This document shows positions 25,145 to 34,736 of a DNA stretch of 64,000 bases, piece after piece (the stretch's first letter is position 1; every line of letters starts with the position of its first letter). Location: positions 1 through 64,000 of the forward strand of contig NZ_NFLL01000008.1 in assembly GCF_002160895.1 (NCBI RefSeq), in the 5' to 3' direction. The notes beneath the pieces were generated by a model. It made no database searches, was not told the DNA's origin, and saw only the letters and a program-made list of their open reading frames with translations. The translations under genes and the position numbers were made by a program. Origin of the DNA: Faecalibacterium sp. An122 (GTDB lineage: Bacteria > Bacillota > Clostridia > Oscillospirales > Ruminococcaceae).

Positions 25145-25576
25145 TTATTCCTCGCCGGGGTGGTTTTTCCGCCAGGCCAGGTAATTTTCCAAAATCACCG
25201 AGGCGCTCACCGAGTCCAGAATGGCCTTCCGCTTTTTGCCGAAGGTGCCGCTCTCGCTCAGGAAACCGGCGGCGGTGATGGTGGTCTGGCGCTCGTCCCA
25301 CATCCGGACGTGCAGGCCGCTCATCTGTGCCACCATGTCCCCCAGCTTGCGGCTTTTCTGGGCTCGGGCTCCCTCGGTGCCGTCCATATTCCGCGGCAGG
25401 CCGATGACAATCAGCCCGGCGCGGTTTTCTTTGGCCGCCTCGCAGATTTTGACCGCCACTTTGGCCATGGCCTTTTCTTCGATCTGGGGCTTGATGGGGG
25501 TGGCCAGGATTTCGCTGGGGTCGCAGACCGCCAGCCCGGTGCGGCTGTCGCCGTAATCAACTGCTAAAATTTTCAT
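25145..25576 (-). CDS. ruvX: Holliday junction resolvase-like nuclease YqgF/RuvX
   Basis: A 143-residue RNase H-fold protein, involved in pre-16S rRNA maturation and proposed as a Holliday junction resolvase. Acidic active-site motifs are in ILAVDYGDSRTGLAV (residues 3-17), IVIGLPRNMDGTEG (about 57-70) and WDERQTT, plus LDSVSASVILENYL near the end. ATG 25576 follows GGAGCGTTCCGATG-like sequence. Confidence 0.95.
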   Translation of the reverse strand: MKILAVDYGDSRTGLAVCDPSEILATPIKPQIEEKAMAKVAVKICEAAKENRAGLIVIGLPRNMDGTEGARAQKSRKLGDMVAQMSGLHVRMWDERQTTITAAGFLSESGTFGKKRKAILDSVSASVILENYLAWRKNHPGEE

Positions 25577-25678
25577 CGGAACGCTCCTTTGCTTTTTGCT
25601 TTGCAGGCCTATTCTACCACATCCGCCGCAGGCGGCGCAATGGGGCGTTTTCTTTGGACCAAAGGGAGGTATTGCGCC

Positions 25679-28600
25679 ATGCTGAAACTGGTGTTGGGAG
25701 GCTCGGGCAGCGGAAAAACCAGCTGGCTCTACGCCCGTCTGGCCGAGCGGGCCGCCCGGGGAGAGTACAGCATCCTGCTGGTGCCGGAACAGTTCACCTC
25801 CTCCACCGAGGGCCGCATCTACCGGGAACTGGGGGACGAGGGTTCGGGCTATGTGGAGAGCTTTTCCTTCACCAGCCTGGCCGAACGGATTCTGTCGGAG
25901 GAGGGCGGCTCTGCCGTCCAGACCCTCACCGACGCGGGCCGGGTCACCCTGGTGCGCCGCGCCCTGGAGGAGCTGCAGGACAACGTCCACTATTATTACC
26001 GCCACCGCCACAGCGCGGCCTTCTGCCAGCTGGCCGCCGAGACCATCGACGAGCTGAAAAGCGCCGGCGTCACCGGGGAGGACTTTGCCCTTCTGGCCCA
26101 GGGCTGCGGCCCCGAGAGCGGACGGCTGGGGGAGCTGGCCCTGATTTATGAGGGCTACGAGACCCTGCTGGCCCAGACCGGCATGGACCCCTCCGACCGG
26201 ATTCAGCTGGCGGCGGACCGTCTGGAAGCCGCCCTGGCCGAGGGCCGGATGCCGTCCTTTCTGGAGGGCCGGGCGGTGTTCATCGACGAATTCGACACCT
26301 TCAACGCCCCCAAACAGCGGCTGATGGGGGCCATGCTGGCGGCGCTGCCCCAGGTGACGGTGGCCCTGTGCGACGACGGATCCCCCGCCGAACCCGGGGA
26401 TTTGAGCCTCTTTTCGGGCGCTAAGGGGGTGGGGGCCCAGCTGCGGCGTCTGGCCCGGAAAAACGGGTCGGAGGTGGCGGTGCCCCTGCTGCTGAAACAA
26501 GACCTTCGCCATCAGGACGCCCCCTCCCTGGCGGCTCTGGGGGAGCTGCTGGCCGCCGGCCGCTGCACCCCGCCGCCGGGGCCGGCGGGAGAAATCCGGC
26601 TTTATCCGGCCCCCAGCCGGGAGGAGGAAGCCCGGGCCGCCGCCGGCGCCATCCGGCGTCTGATGGCCCAGGGAGTCCGCTGCGGCAAAATCGCGGTGGT
26701 CTGCCGGGACCTGGACAAGTACCGGGCCGCCGTGCGGTATGAATTCCGGATGGCGGGGATTCCCCTCTGGTGCGACGAGTCCACCACACCGGCCTTCAGC
26801 GCCCCGGCGGCGGCCGTCACCGCCCTGCTGGAACTGGTCCGGGGGGCGGACTACACCGAACAGCTGTCGGCCCTGGTGAAAACCGGGCTGACCCGCCTGC
26901 CGGAGGACCAGGTCTGCGCCCTGGAAAACTACGCCTATACCTGGTCGCCCCGGGCGTCGGAATGGCGGGAGGAATTCAAAAAGAGCCCCCGTGGCTTCGG
27001 CGGCGAAAAGCTCACCGCCGAGGAACAGGACAACCTGAAAAAGGCCGAGGAGGCCCGGGCCTTTCTGATGGGGCCCATTGAGACCCTGCGCAGCCGCTGC
27101 CGGGAGGCCAGCGCGGAACAAATCAGCAAGGCCCTGTGGTTCTGCCTGGAGGCCCTGGGGGCCGAGGAGGCCCAGAACCAGCAGGTGGAAGCCCTGCGGC
27201 TGGTCCGGGGCATCCCGGCCGCCGAGGAGGCTGCCCGGGAGTGGAACGTGGTGATGGACCTGCTGAACCAGATGGCCCAGCTGCTGGGCAGCGAGACGGT
27301 GGCCCCGGCGGAATACGCCGAACTGTTCGGGCTGCTGCTGCGCTCCTCCGACCTGGGGCATATCCCCCAGACCCTGGACGCCATCATGCTGGCCTCGGCG
27401 GGCAAGATGCGTCTGGACGCCCCGGACTATGTCTTTGTGCTGGGGGTGGCGGAAGGGGAATTCCCCGCCGCGCCGGGCCAGACCGGCCTGCTGACCCACG
27501 CCGACCGGGACGCCCTGATGCGGCAGGAAATCGAGCTGCCCGACTGCTTTGAAAACCGTGTGGTCCGGGAACAGGTCTGCTTTTACAAGGCCATGACCGC
27601 CCCCGCCAGGGGGCTGTGGATCAGCTGGCCCAAGGGGGCGGGGCTGACCCTGTCGGCGGCGGCCCAGCCCATCGCCGACGCGCTGAACCCGCCTGCCCCC
27701 GACCTGACCCTGCTGGATATGGCGGCCACCCCCGGCAGCGCGCTGGACTGTCTGGGAGGCGGCTGGCCCCTCACCGACATCGAGCGGGCCAGCCTGACCC
27801 AGGCCCTGGCGGGCAGCGGCAGCGCCGGTCTGGACCTTTTGACCCGGATGGCCCAGAACCCGCCCCATCACATCCAGGACCTGGCGGCCCTGGGCGGGCT
27901 GCTGGGGCCGGAGCTGGCCATTTCGCCCAGCCAGATGGAGGCCTATTCCAACTGCCCCTATGGCTATTTTCTGCGGTATGTGCTGGGCCTCAAGCCCCGC
28001 AAGAAAGCCCGGCTGTCGGCGGACCAGAGCGGCACCCTGATGCACTGGGTGCTTCAGATGGCGCTGGACCCCCATCCCGGCCCCGACAACCCCTGCAAGG
28101 GCGCTCTGCCCGCGCCCTTTGCCCAGCTGACCGACAGCCAGCTGGGGGCATTGGCGGCGGGACTGGTGGATGAATATGCCCGGCGGTATCTGCCCGAGGA
28201 CACCGCCCGGCTGCGGTATCTGCTCTCCCGGCTGAAAAAGAGCATGGCGTCCCTGCTGTGCTATCTGCGGGACGAGCAGGCTCAGAGCAGCTTTTCCCCG
28301 GCGGCCTGCGAGCTGAAAATCGGCGCGGGAGCCGGCGCCGTCCAGCCCCAGACCTATCACTTGTCCAACGGGCGGACGGTGCGGCTGATCGGCACGGTGG
28401 ACCGGGCCGACGAATGGGTGGAGCAGGACGGCACCCGCTGGGTGCGGGTGGTGGACTACAAGACCGGAACCAAAAAGCTGGACCTGAAAGAAGTCTACTG
28501 CGGCCTGGACTGCCAGATGCTGCTGTACCTGTTCAGCCTGACCCGGGACGAGCAGGGCCGCTTTGCGGGGGCGGAGCCGGCGGGTGTGCTCTACCTGCTG

Positions 28601-29026
28601 GCCGACCCTAACCCCTCCACCGCGGCCCGGGCCGCCGCTGGTCCGGCCGCCCCCTGTCAGCTGGACGGCCTGGTGCGGGACGAGGAAAAACTCTTTGACG
28701 CCATGGACCCCGAAAAGACCGGGCGGTATCTGCCCTTCACCTGGGTGAACGGCAAGCCCAGTCCCTGGCAGAAGGCCCGGCGGGCCGACGCCGCCAAGCT
28801 GAACCGCATCGAGGCCCACCTGGACAACCTGGTCACCGGCATGGGAGAGCGGCTCTACGGCGGCGAGATCGGGGCCGCGCCTCTGATTGCGGGGCGAAGC
28901 CCCTGCCAGTGGTGTGACTACGGGTTTGTCTGCTGCCACGAGCTGGGCCAGGACGAGCGGATTGTGAAAGACCTGGCCCCCGACAAGCCCTTTGAAGAAA
29001 CCGAAGGAGAGGAGGAAGCGCCATGA
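25679..29026 (+). CDS. addB: ATP-dependent helicase/nuclease subunit AddB
   Basis: An 1115-residue subunit of the AddAB DNA-end-processing enzyme, which prepares double-strand breaks for RecA. It has an N-terminal P-loop GGSGSGKTSWL (about residues 6-16), inactivated helicase folds, and a C-terminal RecB-type nuclease (VVDYKTGTKK). Four cysteines clamp an Fe-S cluster: one in AYSNCPYGYF (about residue 758) and three in CQWCDYGFVC (about 1076). ATG 25679 follows AAGGGAGG. The stop overlaps addA as ATGA. Confidence 0.95.
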   Translation: MLKLVLGGSGSGKTSWLYARLAERAARGEYSILLVPEQFTSSTEGRIYRELGDEGSGYVESFSFTSLAERILSEEGGSAVQTLTDAGRVTLVRRALEELQDNVHYYYRHRHSAAFCQLAAETIDELKSAGVTGEDFALLAQGCGPESGRLGELALIYEGYETLLAQTGMDPSDRIQLAADRLEAALAEGRMPSFLEGRAVFIDEFDTFNAPKQRLMGAMLAALPQVTVALCDDGSPAEPGDLSLFSGAKGVGAQLRRLARKNGSEVAVPLLLKQDLRHQDAPSLAALGELLAAGRCTPPPGPAGEIRLYPAPSREEEARAAAGAIRRLMAQGVRCGKIAVVCRDLDKYRAAVRYEFRMAGIPLWCDESTTPAFSAPAAAVTALLELVRGADYTEQLSALVKTGLTRLPEDQVCALENYAYTWSPRASEWREEFKKSPRGFGGEKLTAEEQDNLKKAEEARAFLMGPIETLRSRCREASAEQISKALWFCLEALGAEEAQNQQVEALRLVRGIPAAEEAAREWNVVMDLLNQMAQLLGSETVAPAEYAELFGLLLRSSDLGHIPQTLDAIMLASAGKMRLDAPDYVFVLGVAEGEFPAAPGQTGLLTHADRDALMRQEIELPDCFENRVVREQVCFYKAMTAPARGLWISWPKGAGLTLSAAAQPIADALNPPAPDLTLLDMAATPGSALDCLGGGWPLTDIERASLTQALAGSGSAGLDLLTRMAQNPPHHIQDLAALGGLLGPELAISPSQMEAYSNCPYGYFLRYVLGLKPRKKARLSADQSGTLMHWVLQMALDPHPGPDNPCKGALPAPFAQLTDSQLGALAAGLVDEYARRYLPEDTARLRYLLSRLKKSMASLLCYLRDEQAQSSFSPAACELKIGAGAGAVQPQTYHLSNGRTVRLIGTVDRADEWVEQDGTRWVRVVDYKTGTKKLDLKEVYCGLDCQMLLYLFSLTRDEQGRFAGAEPAGVLYLLADPNPSTAARAAAGPAAPCQLDGLVRDEEKLFDAMDPEKTGRYLPFTWVNGKPSPWQKARRADAAKLNRIEAHLDNLVTGMGERLYGGEIGAAPLIAGRSPCQWCDYGFVCCHELGQDERIVKDLAPDKPFEETEGEEEAP

Positions 29027-32000
29027 CCCCCCAATGGACACCGGCCCAGCAGGCCGCCATCGAAGACCGGGGCGGCGGGCTGCTGGTCAGCGCGGCGGCG
29101 GGCAGCGGCAAGACCGCTGTGCTGACCGAGCGGGCGGTGCGGCTCATCACCGACCCCCACCACCCGGTGGACGCCGACCAGCTGCTGATCGTCACCTTTA
29201 CCAATGCGGCCGCCGCCGAGCTGCGGGCCCGCATCGGGGAAAAGCTGCTGGGGCTCAGCCAGGCGGACCCCGCCAACGGCTGGCTTCGCCGCCAGCGGAT
29301 GCTGCTGCAGCGGGCCCCCATCTGCACCATCGACGCCTTCTGTCTGGATCTGCTGCGTCGGCACTTTGAGGCGCTGGACATCCCCCCCGACTTTGTCCCC
29401 GCCGATGCCGGCAGCGTCCAGGTATTGCGGGAGGCAGCCCTGGCCGACACCCTGGAACAGGCCTGCCAAAACCCCGACTTCTGCGCCTTTGCCGATCTGT
29501 ACGGCAAGGGCCGCAGCGACGATGCCGCGGGCCGGGCGGTGCTGCAGGTCTATGACTTCCTGCGGGCTCTGCCCGACTACCACAAAAAGATGGACGAGAT
29601 GCTGGCCCCCTGGCAGCAGGAGGGCAGCTTTGCGTCGTCGTCGTGGCATGATTTGCTGTTGGAGCTGGCCGGACAGCGGGCCCGGGCGGCCTGCGGGCTG
29701 CTGCGGGCAGCCTTTGCCGACTGCCGGGCCGACCTGGAAGAGGAGCGGGCCCGGGCGGAGGAGAGCAAAAAGACCGCCGCGGCCCGGGCCTCTGCGGCGG
29801 CCAAGGCCAACGATAAATTTGTCGAGCCCCTGGAACGGCTGGAATCGGCTCTGACCCTGTTGGAACGGGTGGAACAGCTGGCCGGGGCGGGGGAATGGGA
29901 GGCCCTGTACGACCTGCTGACTCCCTATGTGCTGGGGATGGAGCCGGAGCCGGGCCTGAAGGGGATGAAAGGCCGTCTGGCCGGTCCCCGGAAGGCCGCC
30001 GTCCGCACCCGTGCCAACGAGGCGGCGGGATTGTTCGGGGAAATTCTGGACCTGATCCCCTGCAGCGAGGCCGAAGCCGAACAGGACCGGGCCCTGGCCG
30101 CCCCCCGTCTGGCGGCCCTGATGGAGGCGGTGCGGGACTTTGACGCCCGGTTCAGCGCCAAAAAGCAGGAGCGGAAGCTGCTGGAATTCAGCGACTTTGA
30201 GCACCTGGCCCTGAAACTCCTCCGGGGCCCCGACGGCCGGCCCACCCCTCTGTGTGAGGGCATCCGGGCGGGCTATGGCGCGGTGATGGTGGACGAGTAC
30301 CAGGACACCAACGCCCTGCAGGACGCCCTGTACGCCTGTCTGGCGGCCCCCGACGGGGGCAATCTGTTCCTGGTGGGCGACCTGAAACAGAGCATCTACC
30401 GGTTCCGCCAGGCCGACCCGGCCATCTTCCGGGAAAAATTGGAGACCTGGCCCCCGCTGTCCGGCGGGCGGGCCCGCCCGGAGCCCGAGGGCCCCGCCCA
30501 AAACGCCATGCTGGCCCTGGACGCCAACTTCCGGTCGGCCCCGGCGGTGGTGGAGGGGGTCAATTTCTTCTTTGAGCAGCTCATGAGCCCCGATCTGGGC
30601 GATACCGCCTATGGAGAGGGCCAGCGGCTGGTCTGTGGCGCCCCGGGGGAATATCAGGGGGCGGTGGAGGCCTGTCTGCTGCCCGACGACGAGCAGGAGA
30701 CCGACGCCGCATGGATTGCCGGGCGGATTGAGGCCCTGGTGGCAGCGGGAGAGCCGGTGCGGGAGGGCAGTTCCACCCGGCCGGTGCGGTATGAGGATTG
30801 CTGCATCCTGCTGGCGGCCCGGGCGGAATTCCCGGTGTACACCCGGGCCCTGGCGGACCGGGGCATCCCGGTCTATGCCGACGCTCGGGAAAACCTCTTT
30901 GAAGCGCCCCACATCCGGCCCCTGGTGGCCCTGCTGAAAATCATCGATAACCCCGCCCAGGACATCTACCTGGCGGCGGCCATGCTGGGGCCCGTCTTTG
31001 GCTTCACCGACGACGAGATGGTGAAACTCCGGGCCCGCAAGAGAGGCGGCAGCCTCTACGGCGCGGTGGCGGAAGTGGCCGCCGGGGAGGGAGAGGACGC
31101 CTTTTCCTGCCGGGTGCGGGGCTTTTATGCCCGGCTTACCGAGCTGCGGCGGATGGCCCGCAGCATGCCGGCGGAACGGCTGCTGGAGGAGATTTTCGCC
31201 TCCGCCGGCTATCTGGCGGCCCTGGGCGCCATGGAAAACGGCCAGCGGCGCCGGGAGGATGCCCGGCGGTTTGCGGCCTTCTGCGCCGGGGCGGGCAGCG
31301 GCGGCATTTCGGCCCTGGTCCGCTCCATCGAGGCAGCCAGCGACGCCGGCGGCGAGACCGGCGACACGGTGCCCGGGGCGGCCCGGCCCGGCTGCGTCAC
31401 CATTATGACCATCCACAGGTCCAAGGGCTTGCAGTTCCCAGTGGTCTTTCTGGCCGACACCGCCCGGAAGTTCAACGCCGCCGACCTGCGGGAGCCGGTG
31501 CTCCTCCACCGGGTCTACGGCGCGGGCCTGCGGCTGCGGCAGGAAGGAGGCGAGCTGTACAAGACGGCGGCCTATACCGCCCTGGCCGCCGTCCATGAGC
31601 GGGAAATGCGCAGCGAACAGATGCGGCTGCTGTATGTGGCCCTGACCCGGGCCCAGGACCGTCTGATTTTGACCCTGCCTCTGGGGATAACCCGCACGGC
31701 CAATCCTCTGGAAAAGGCCGCGGCCTTCCTGGCGGCGGATGCGGGCCCGGTGCTGTACAGCCAGTGCAATTCCTTTGCGGGATGGCTGCGGGCCGCGCTG
31801 CTGGTCCATCCCAACGGCGGCCCCCTGCGGCGGCAGGCGGGGGATTTACAGCTGCCCTTTGTCCGGACCGACAGCGTCATCACCCTGACCATTCCCGACC
31901 CGGCCCAGCCGGTGGCCCCGCCGGAACCTCCCGCCCCTGTCCCGGCGGACCCCGCCCTGGCGGCGGCTTTGCGGGACAATTTTGCGTGGCAGTACCCGGC

Positions 32001-32673
32001 GGCAGGACTGGCGGCGGTGCCCGCCAAGGTCAGCGTCACCAGCATCGTCCACAAGGCGGGGGAGGTCACGTTGGAGCGGCCCGCCTTCCTGGCCAAGGAC
32101 GGCCTGTCCGCCGCCGAGATGGGCACCGCCCTCCACGCCTTTATGGAGCACGCTGACTTTGACGCGCTGGCCGGACCCTCCCGGCAGGGCGGCCTGGCTC
32201 TGGACCAGGCCCTGGCTGCCGAGCGGGACCGCCAGACCGCGGCCCGGCTCACCGCCCCCGAAATCGCCCAAAAGCTGGACATTGCCCGGCTGGCCCGGTT
32301 CTTTTCGGGGGAGGCCTTCGGGCGGGTGCTGGCGGCGGAAAAAGTCCTGCGGGAGTACGCCTTCATCACGGCTTTGCCGGCGGGGGCGGTGCTGGCCGCC
32401 CAGGGCCAGGCCCCCGAGGAAATGCCTCCCGCCGTCCGGGGGGAACAGGTGCTGGTGCAGGGCATCGCGGATATCCTGCTGGTGTTCCCCGATCATCTGG
32501 AACTGCTGGACTACAAGACTGACCGGGGCAAGACCGAGGCTGAGTTCCTGGCGGCCTACCGCCCCCAGCTGAACCTCTATGCCCTGGCGGTGGAAAAGCG
32601 CTTTGCGCCCCGCAAAGTCACCTACAAGGGGATCTATTCCTTCGCCCTGGGCCGCCTCATTGACGCCGATTGA
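29023..32673 (+). CDS. addA: ATP-dependent helicase/nuclease subunit AddA
   Basis: A 1216-residue UvrD-like helicase with a nuclease domain, partner of AddB. Walker A is SAAAGSGKTAVL (about residues 21-32), motif II is MVDEYQDTN (about 422-430), motif III is LVGDLKQSIYRFRQADP, and motif VI is LLYVALTRAQDRL. The C-terminal nuclease carries LLDYKTDRGK near residue 1160. The 4-bp overlap with addB indicates coupled translation. A bidirectional terminator follows. Confidence 0.96.
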   Translation: MTPQWTPAQQAAIEDRGGGLLVSAAAGSGKTAVLTERAVRLITDPHHPVDADQLLIVTFTNAAAAELRARIGEKLLGLSQADPANGWLRRQRMLLQRAPICTIDAFCLDLLRRHFEALDIPPDFVPADAGSVQVLREAALADTLEQACQNPDFCAFADLYGKGRSDDAAGRAVLQVYDFLRALPDYHKKMDEMLAPWQQEGSFASSSWHDLLLELAGQRARAACGLLRAAFADCRADLEEERARAEESKKTAAARASAAAKANDKFVEPLERLESALTLLERVEQLAGAGEWEALYDLLTPYVLGMEPEPGLKGMKGRLAGPRKAAVRTRANEAAGLFGEILDLIPCSEAEAEQDRALAAPRLAALMEAVRDFDARFSAKKQERKLLEFSDFEHLALKLLRGPDGRPTPLCEGIRAGYGAVMVDEYQDTNALQDALYACLAAPDGGNLFLVGDLKQSIYRFRQADPAIFREKLETWPPLSGGRARPEPEGPAQNAMLALDANFRSAPAVVEGVNFFFEQLMSPDLGDTAYGEGQRLVCGAPGEYQGAVEACLLPDDEQETDAAWIAGRIEALVAAGEPVREGSSTRPVRYEDCCILLAARAEFPVYTRALADRGIPVYADARENLFEAPHIRPLVALLKIIDNPAQDIYLAAAMLGPVFGFTDDEMVKLRARKRGGSLYGAVAEVAAGEGEDAFSCRVRGFYARLTELRRMARSMPAERLLEEIFASAGYLAALGAMENGQRRREDARRFAAFCAGAGSGGISALVRSIEAASDAGGETGDTVPGAARPGCVTIMTIHRSKGLQFPVVFLADTARKFNAADLREPVLLHRVYGAGLRLRQEGGELYKTAAYTALAAVHEREMRSEQMRLLYVALTRAQDRLILTLPLGITRTANPLEKAAAFLAADAGPVLYSQCNSFAGWLRAALLVHPNGGPLRRQAGDLQLPFVRTDSVITLTIPDPAQPVAPPEPPAPVPADPALAAALRDNFAWQYPAAGLAAVPAKVSVTSIVHKAGEVTLERPAFLAKDGLSAAEMGTALHAFMEHADFDALAGPSRQGGLALDQALAAERDRQTAARLTAPEIAQKLDIARLARFFSGEAFGRVLAAEKVLREYAFITALPAGAVLAAQGQAPEEMPPAVRGEQVLVQGIADILLVFPDHLELLDYKTDRGKTEAEFLAAYRPQLNLYALAVEKRFAPRKVTYKGIYSFALGRLIDAD

Positions 32674-32682
32674 GACAAAAAG

Positions 32683-32725
32683 AAAACTCCGTGCCTTCCC
32701 TCTGGGGAAAACACGGAGTTTTTTT
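32683..32725. terminator. bidirectional terminator
   Basis: AAAACTCCGTG (32683-32693) pairs with CACGGAGTTTT before seven T residues; it lies between convergent addA and xpt. Confidence 0.88.
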
Positions 32726-32732
32726 GCATTTC

Positions 32733-33326
32733 TCAGCTCTGGTGGGGCTGGGGACGGAAGACCACTTCGCCGGTGGCGGCGTCCATGGACTCCACAATGG
32801 CCAGGGACTCCAGCTGGATGCCCCGGGCGCGAACCAGATCGCCGCCCGGCTGGAAGCCCTTTTCCACGGCGATGCCGATGCCTTCCACCGTGGCGCCGGC
32901 CTCCTGGGCCAGGGTCAGCAGGCCCATCAGGGCGCAGCCGTTGGCGAGGAAGTCGTCCACGATCAAAACATGATCGTTGGGGGTCAGGAACTTTTTGGAG
33001 ACAATCACGTTGTAAATCTTCTTGTGGGTGAAGGACTGGATCTGGGTCTCGTAGTTGTCATAGTCCAGATTGATGCTCATGGCCTTCTTGGCAAAGACCA
33101 CCGGCACGTTCAGCTCGCTGGCCACAATGGCTGCGATGCCGATGCCGCTGGCCTCGATGGTCAGGACTTTGTTGATGGGCTTGCCGGCGAACAGCCGCTT
33201 CCACTCCCGGGCCATCTCCCGGAACAGGGGAATGTCCATCTGGTGGTTGATGAAGCTGTCGACCTTCAGCACTCCGCCCTCGCGGATGATGCCGTCTTTG
33301 CGGATGCGCTCTTCCAAAAGTTTCAT
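32733..33326 (-). CDS. xpt: xanthine phosphoribosyltransferase
   Basis: A 197-residue purine salvage enzyme that makes XMP from xanthine and PRPP. It starts with [12 protein letters not shown], the common Xpt start, and has the PRPP loop [15 protein letters not shown] (about residues 119-133) and the base-binding [11 protein letters not shown] 33326 follows GGAGGGAGGAACC. A purine riboswitch often precedes xpt in Bacillus, but I see no such aptamer here. Confidence 0.95.
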   Translation of the reverse strand: MKLLEERIRKDGIIREGGVLKVDSFINHQMDIPLFREMAREWKRLFAGKPINKVLTIEASGIGIAAIVASELNVPVVFAKKAMSINLDYDNYETQIQSFTHKKIYNVIVSKKFLTPNDHVLIVDDFLANGCALMGLLTLAQEAGATVEGIGIAVEKGFQPGGDLVRARGIQLESLAIVESMDAATGEVVFRPQPHQS

Positions 33327-33382
33327 GGCCTGGTTCCTCCCTCCGCCTGACGGCGGTTTCACTTCTTCTCTCAATACACAAC

Positions 33383-33411
33383 AGTATACCGGATTGCGGC
33401 AGGGGTGGCAA
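33383..33411 (-). promoter_or_regulatory. promoter of xpt
   Basis: On the minus strand TTGCCA (33406-33411), 17 bp, TATACT (33383-33388), about 60 bp from the start codon. Confidence 0.75.
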
Positions 33412-33478
33412 TAGGTTTTTGCGCGAAAATTTTACAAAAACCGCGCCTTTTTACAGCCCCCTTTTGGGCGGGGGCCTC

Positions 33479-33507
33479 TTGTACTTTTGCCGGTTTTTGA
33501 TTATACT
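33479..33507 (+). promoter_or_regulatory. promoter of the patatin gene
   Basis: TTGTAC (33479-33484), 17 bp, TATACT (33502-33507). The leader to the start codon is about 100 nt and GC-rich. Confidence 0.7.
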
Positions 33508-33612
33508 TGTGGTCAACGGAGAAAACATTCTCCGGGCGGGGGCTCCACACGGCCCGCCGCCGCAACGACAGCCGGCGGGGCTGCCCGCCGTCACAGAGGG
33601 GGAGAGCAGATC

Positions 33613-34476
33613 ATGAAAACCGGATTGGTTTTGGAAGGCGGCGCCATGCGCGGCATGTTCACAGCGGGCGTCACCGATGTTTTGATGGAACACAACGTCA
33701 CCTTTGACGGGGCGGTGGGCGTTTCGGCCGGGGCGGTGTTTGGCTGCAATTACAAGTCGCACCAGCCCGGGCGGGTTATCCGCTACAATCTGGCCTACTG
33801 CAACGACAAGCGCTACGCCAGTATGCACAACCTGCTGCACACAGGCGACTTGTACAGCGAGCAGTTCTGCTACCACGATATCCCGGAAAAGCTGGACCCG
33901 TTTGACACCGAGACGTTTGCGGCGTCCCCGATGGAATTCTTTGTGGTGTGCACCGAGCTGCGGACCGGCGACCCCGTCTATCACAAGTGCCGCACCGGCA
34001 GCGAGGAGGACCTGAAATGGATGCAGGCCTCCGCCTCCATGCCCCTGGCGGCCCGCACGGTGAAGATCGGACCCCACCGCCTGCTGGACGGAGGGATTGC
34101 GGACTCCATCCCGGTGCGGTTCCTGGAATCCATCGGCTACAAAAAGAACCTCATCATCCTGACCCAGCCCAAGGGCTTTGAGAAAAAGAAAACCAAGTTC
34201 CTGCCCATCATCCGGGCCCGGTACGCCCGCTATCCAGCCTTTGTGGCCGCGGCGGCCGACCGCCACGAGCGCTACAACGAGACCCTGTCCTATATCTCGA
34301 TGCTGGAGGAGGCCGGCGACGCCTATGTGATCCGCCCGCCCATCCCTCTGGAGATCGGCGCCATGGAGCGGGATCCCCGGGAGCTGCAGCGGGTCTATGA
34401 CACCGGCCGCGCCGTGGCCGAAAAGCAGCTGGACCAGATCCAGACCTTCCTGCTGCGGGCCAAAGCGGAGCTGTAA
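33613..34476 (+). CDS. patatin-like phospholipase
   Basis: A 287-residue cytoplasmic hydrolase of the RssA/YlbK patatin group. The oxyanion loop GGAMRGMF (about residues 9-16), the nucleophile elbow GVSAGAVFG (Ser about 40) and the catalytic Asp in LLDGGIADSIPV (about residue 160) are all present, so a Ser-Asp dyad lipase is expected. The natural substrate is unknown. ATG 33613 follows GGGGGAGAGCAG. Confidence 0.92.
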   Translation: MKTGLVLEGGAMRGMFTAGVTDVLMEHNVTFDGAVGVSAGAVFGCNYKSHQPGRVIRYNLAYCNDKRYASMHNLLHTGDLYSEQFCYHDIPEKLDPFDTETFAASPMEFFVVCTELRTGDPVYHKCRTGSEEDLKWMQASASMPLAARTVKIGPHRLLDGGIADSIPVRFLESIGYKKNLIILTQPKGFEKKKTKFLPIIRARYARYPAFVAAAADRHERYNETLSYISMLEEAGDAYVIRPPIPLEIGAMERDPRELQRVYDTGRAVAEKQLDQIQTFLLRAKAEL

Positions 34477-34490
34477 AATCCAAAACGAAA

Positions 34491-34523
34491 AAATCCCGTG
34501 TCCCTTTGGGGGACACGGGATTT
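34491..34523. terminator. bidirectional terminator
   Basis: AAATCCCGTGTCCC pairs with GGGACACGGGATTT. It ends the patatin gene on + and the OadB operon on -. Confidence 0.88.
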
Positions 34524-34536
34524 CTTTTGCGTTTGC

Positions 34537-34659
34537 TTACCGGTTGGACAGCTTGCCCAGCAGGGTGATGACCAGGATGATGGCCACAATCACGATAAAG
34601 ATGCCCACCATGCCGATCAGCATCATCGGCAGGGTCTGGGACAGGGAAGCGAAGTTCAT
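34537..34659 (-). CDS. OadG-like small membrane subunit
   Basis: A 40-residue protein at the end of the oadB operon, ATG 34659 to TAA 34537. After a short polar start it has one long hydrophobic helix (about residues 11-35) ending GKLSNR. This size and layout match the short OadG-related subunits that stabilise Na+-pumping decarboxylases. It lies 77 bp downstream of oadB and just before a terminator. The family call rests on position, size and topology. Confidence 0.7.
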   Translation of the reverse strand: MNFASLSQTLPMMLIGMVGIFIVIVAIILVITLLGKLSNR

Positions 34660-34736
34660 ATGCAAAGCCCTTTCTTATGGTAACATGGAGAGGCCGGGCC
34701 CGCCGCAGGCAGGCGCCGGGACAGCGGGACGGAGGA

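Noticed and set aside
25145-29041. A 1298-codon open frame on the minus strand across addB
   Set aside because: It is the antisense shadow of the GC-rich addB gene; its translation is low-complexity Gly/Gln/Pro-rich, and only its last 143 codons (ruvX) are real.
33327-33382. Purine riboswitch ahead of xpt
   Set aside because: The leader is under 60 nt and has none of the conserved loop sequences of the purine aptamer.
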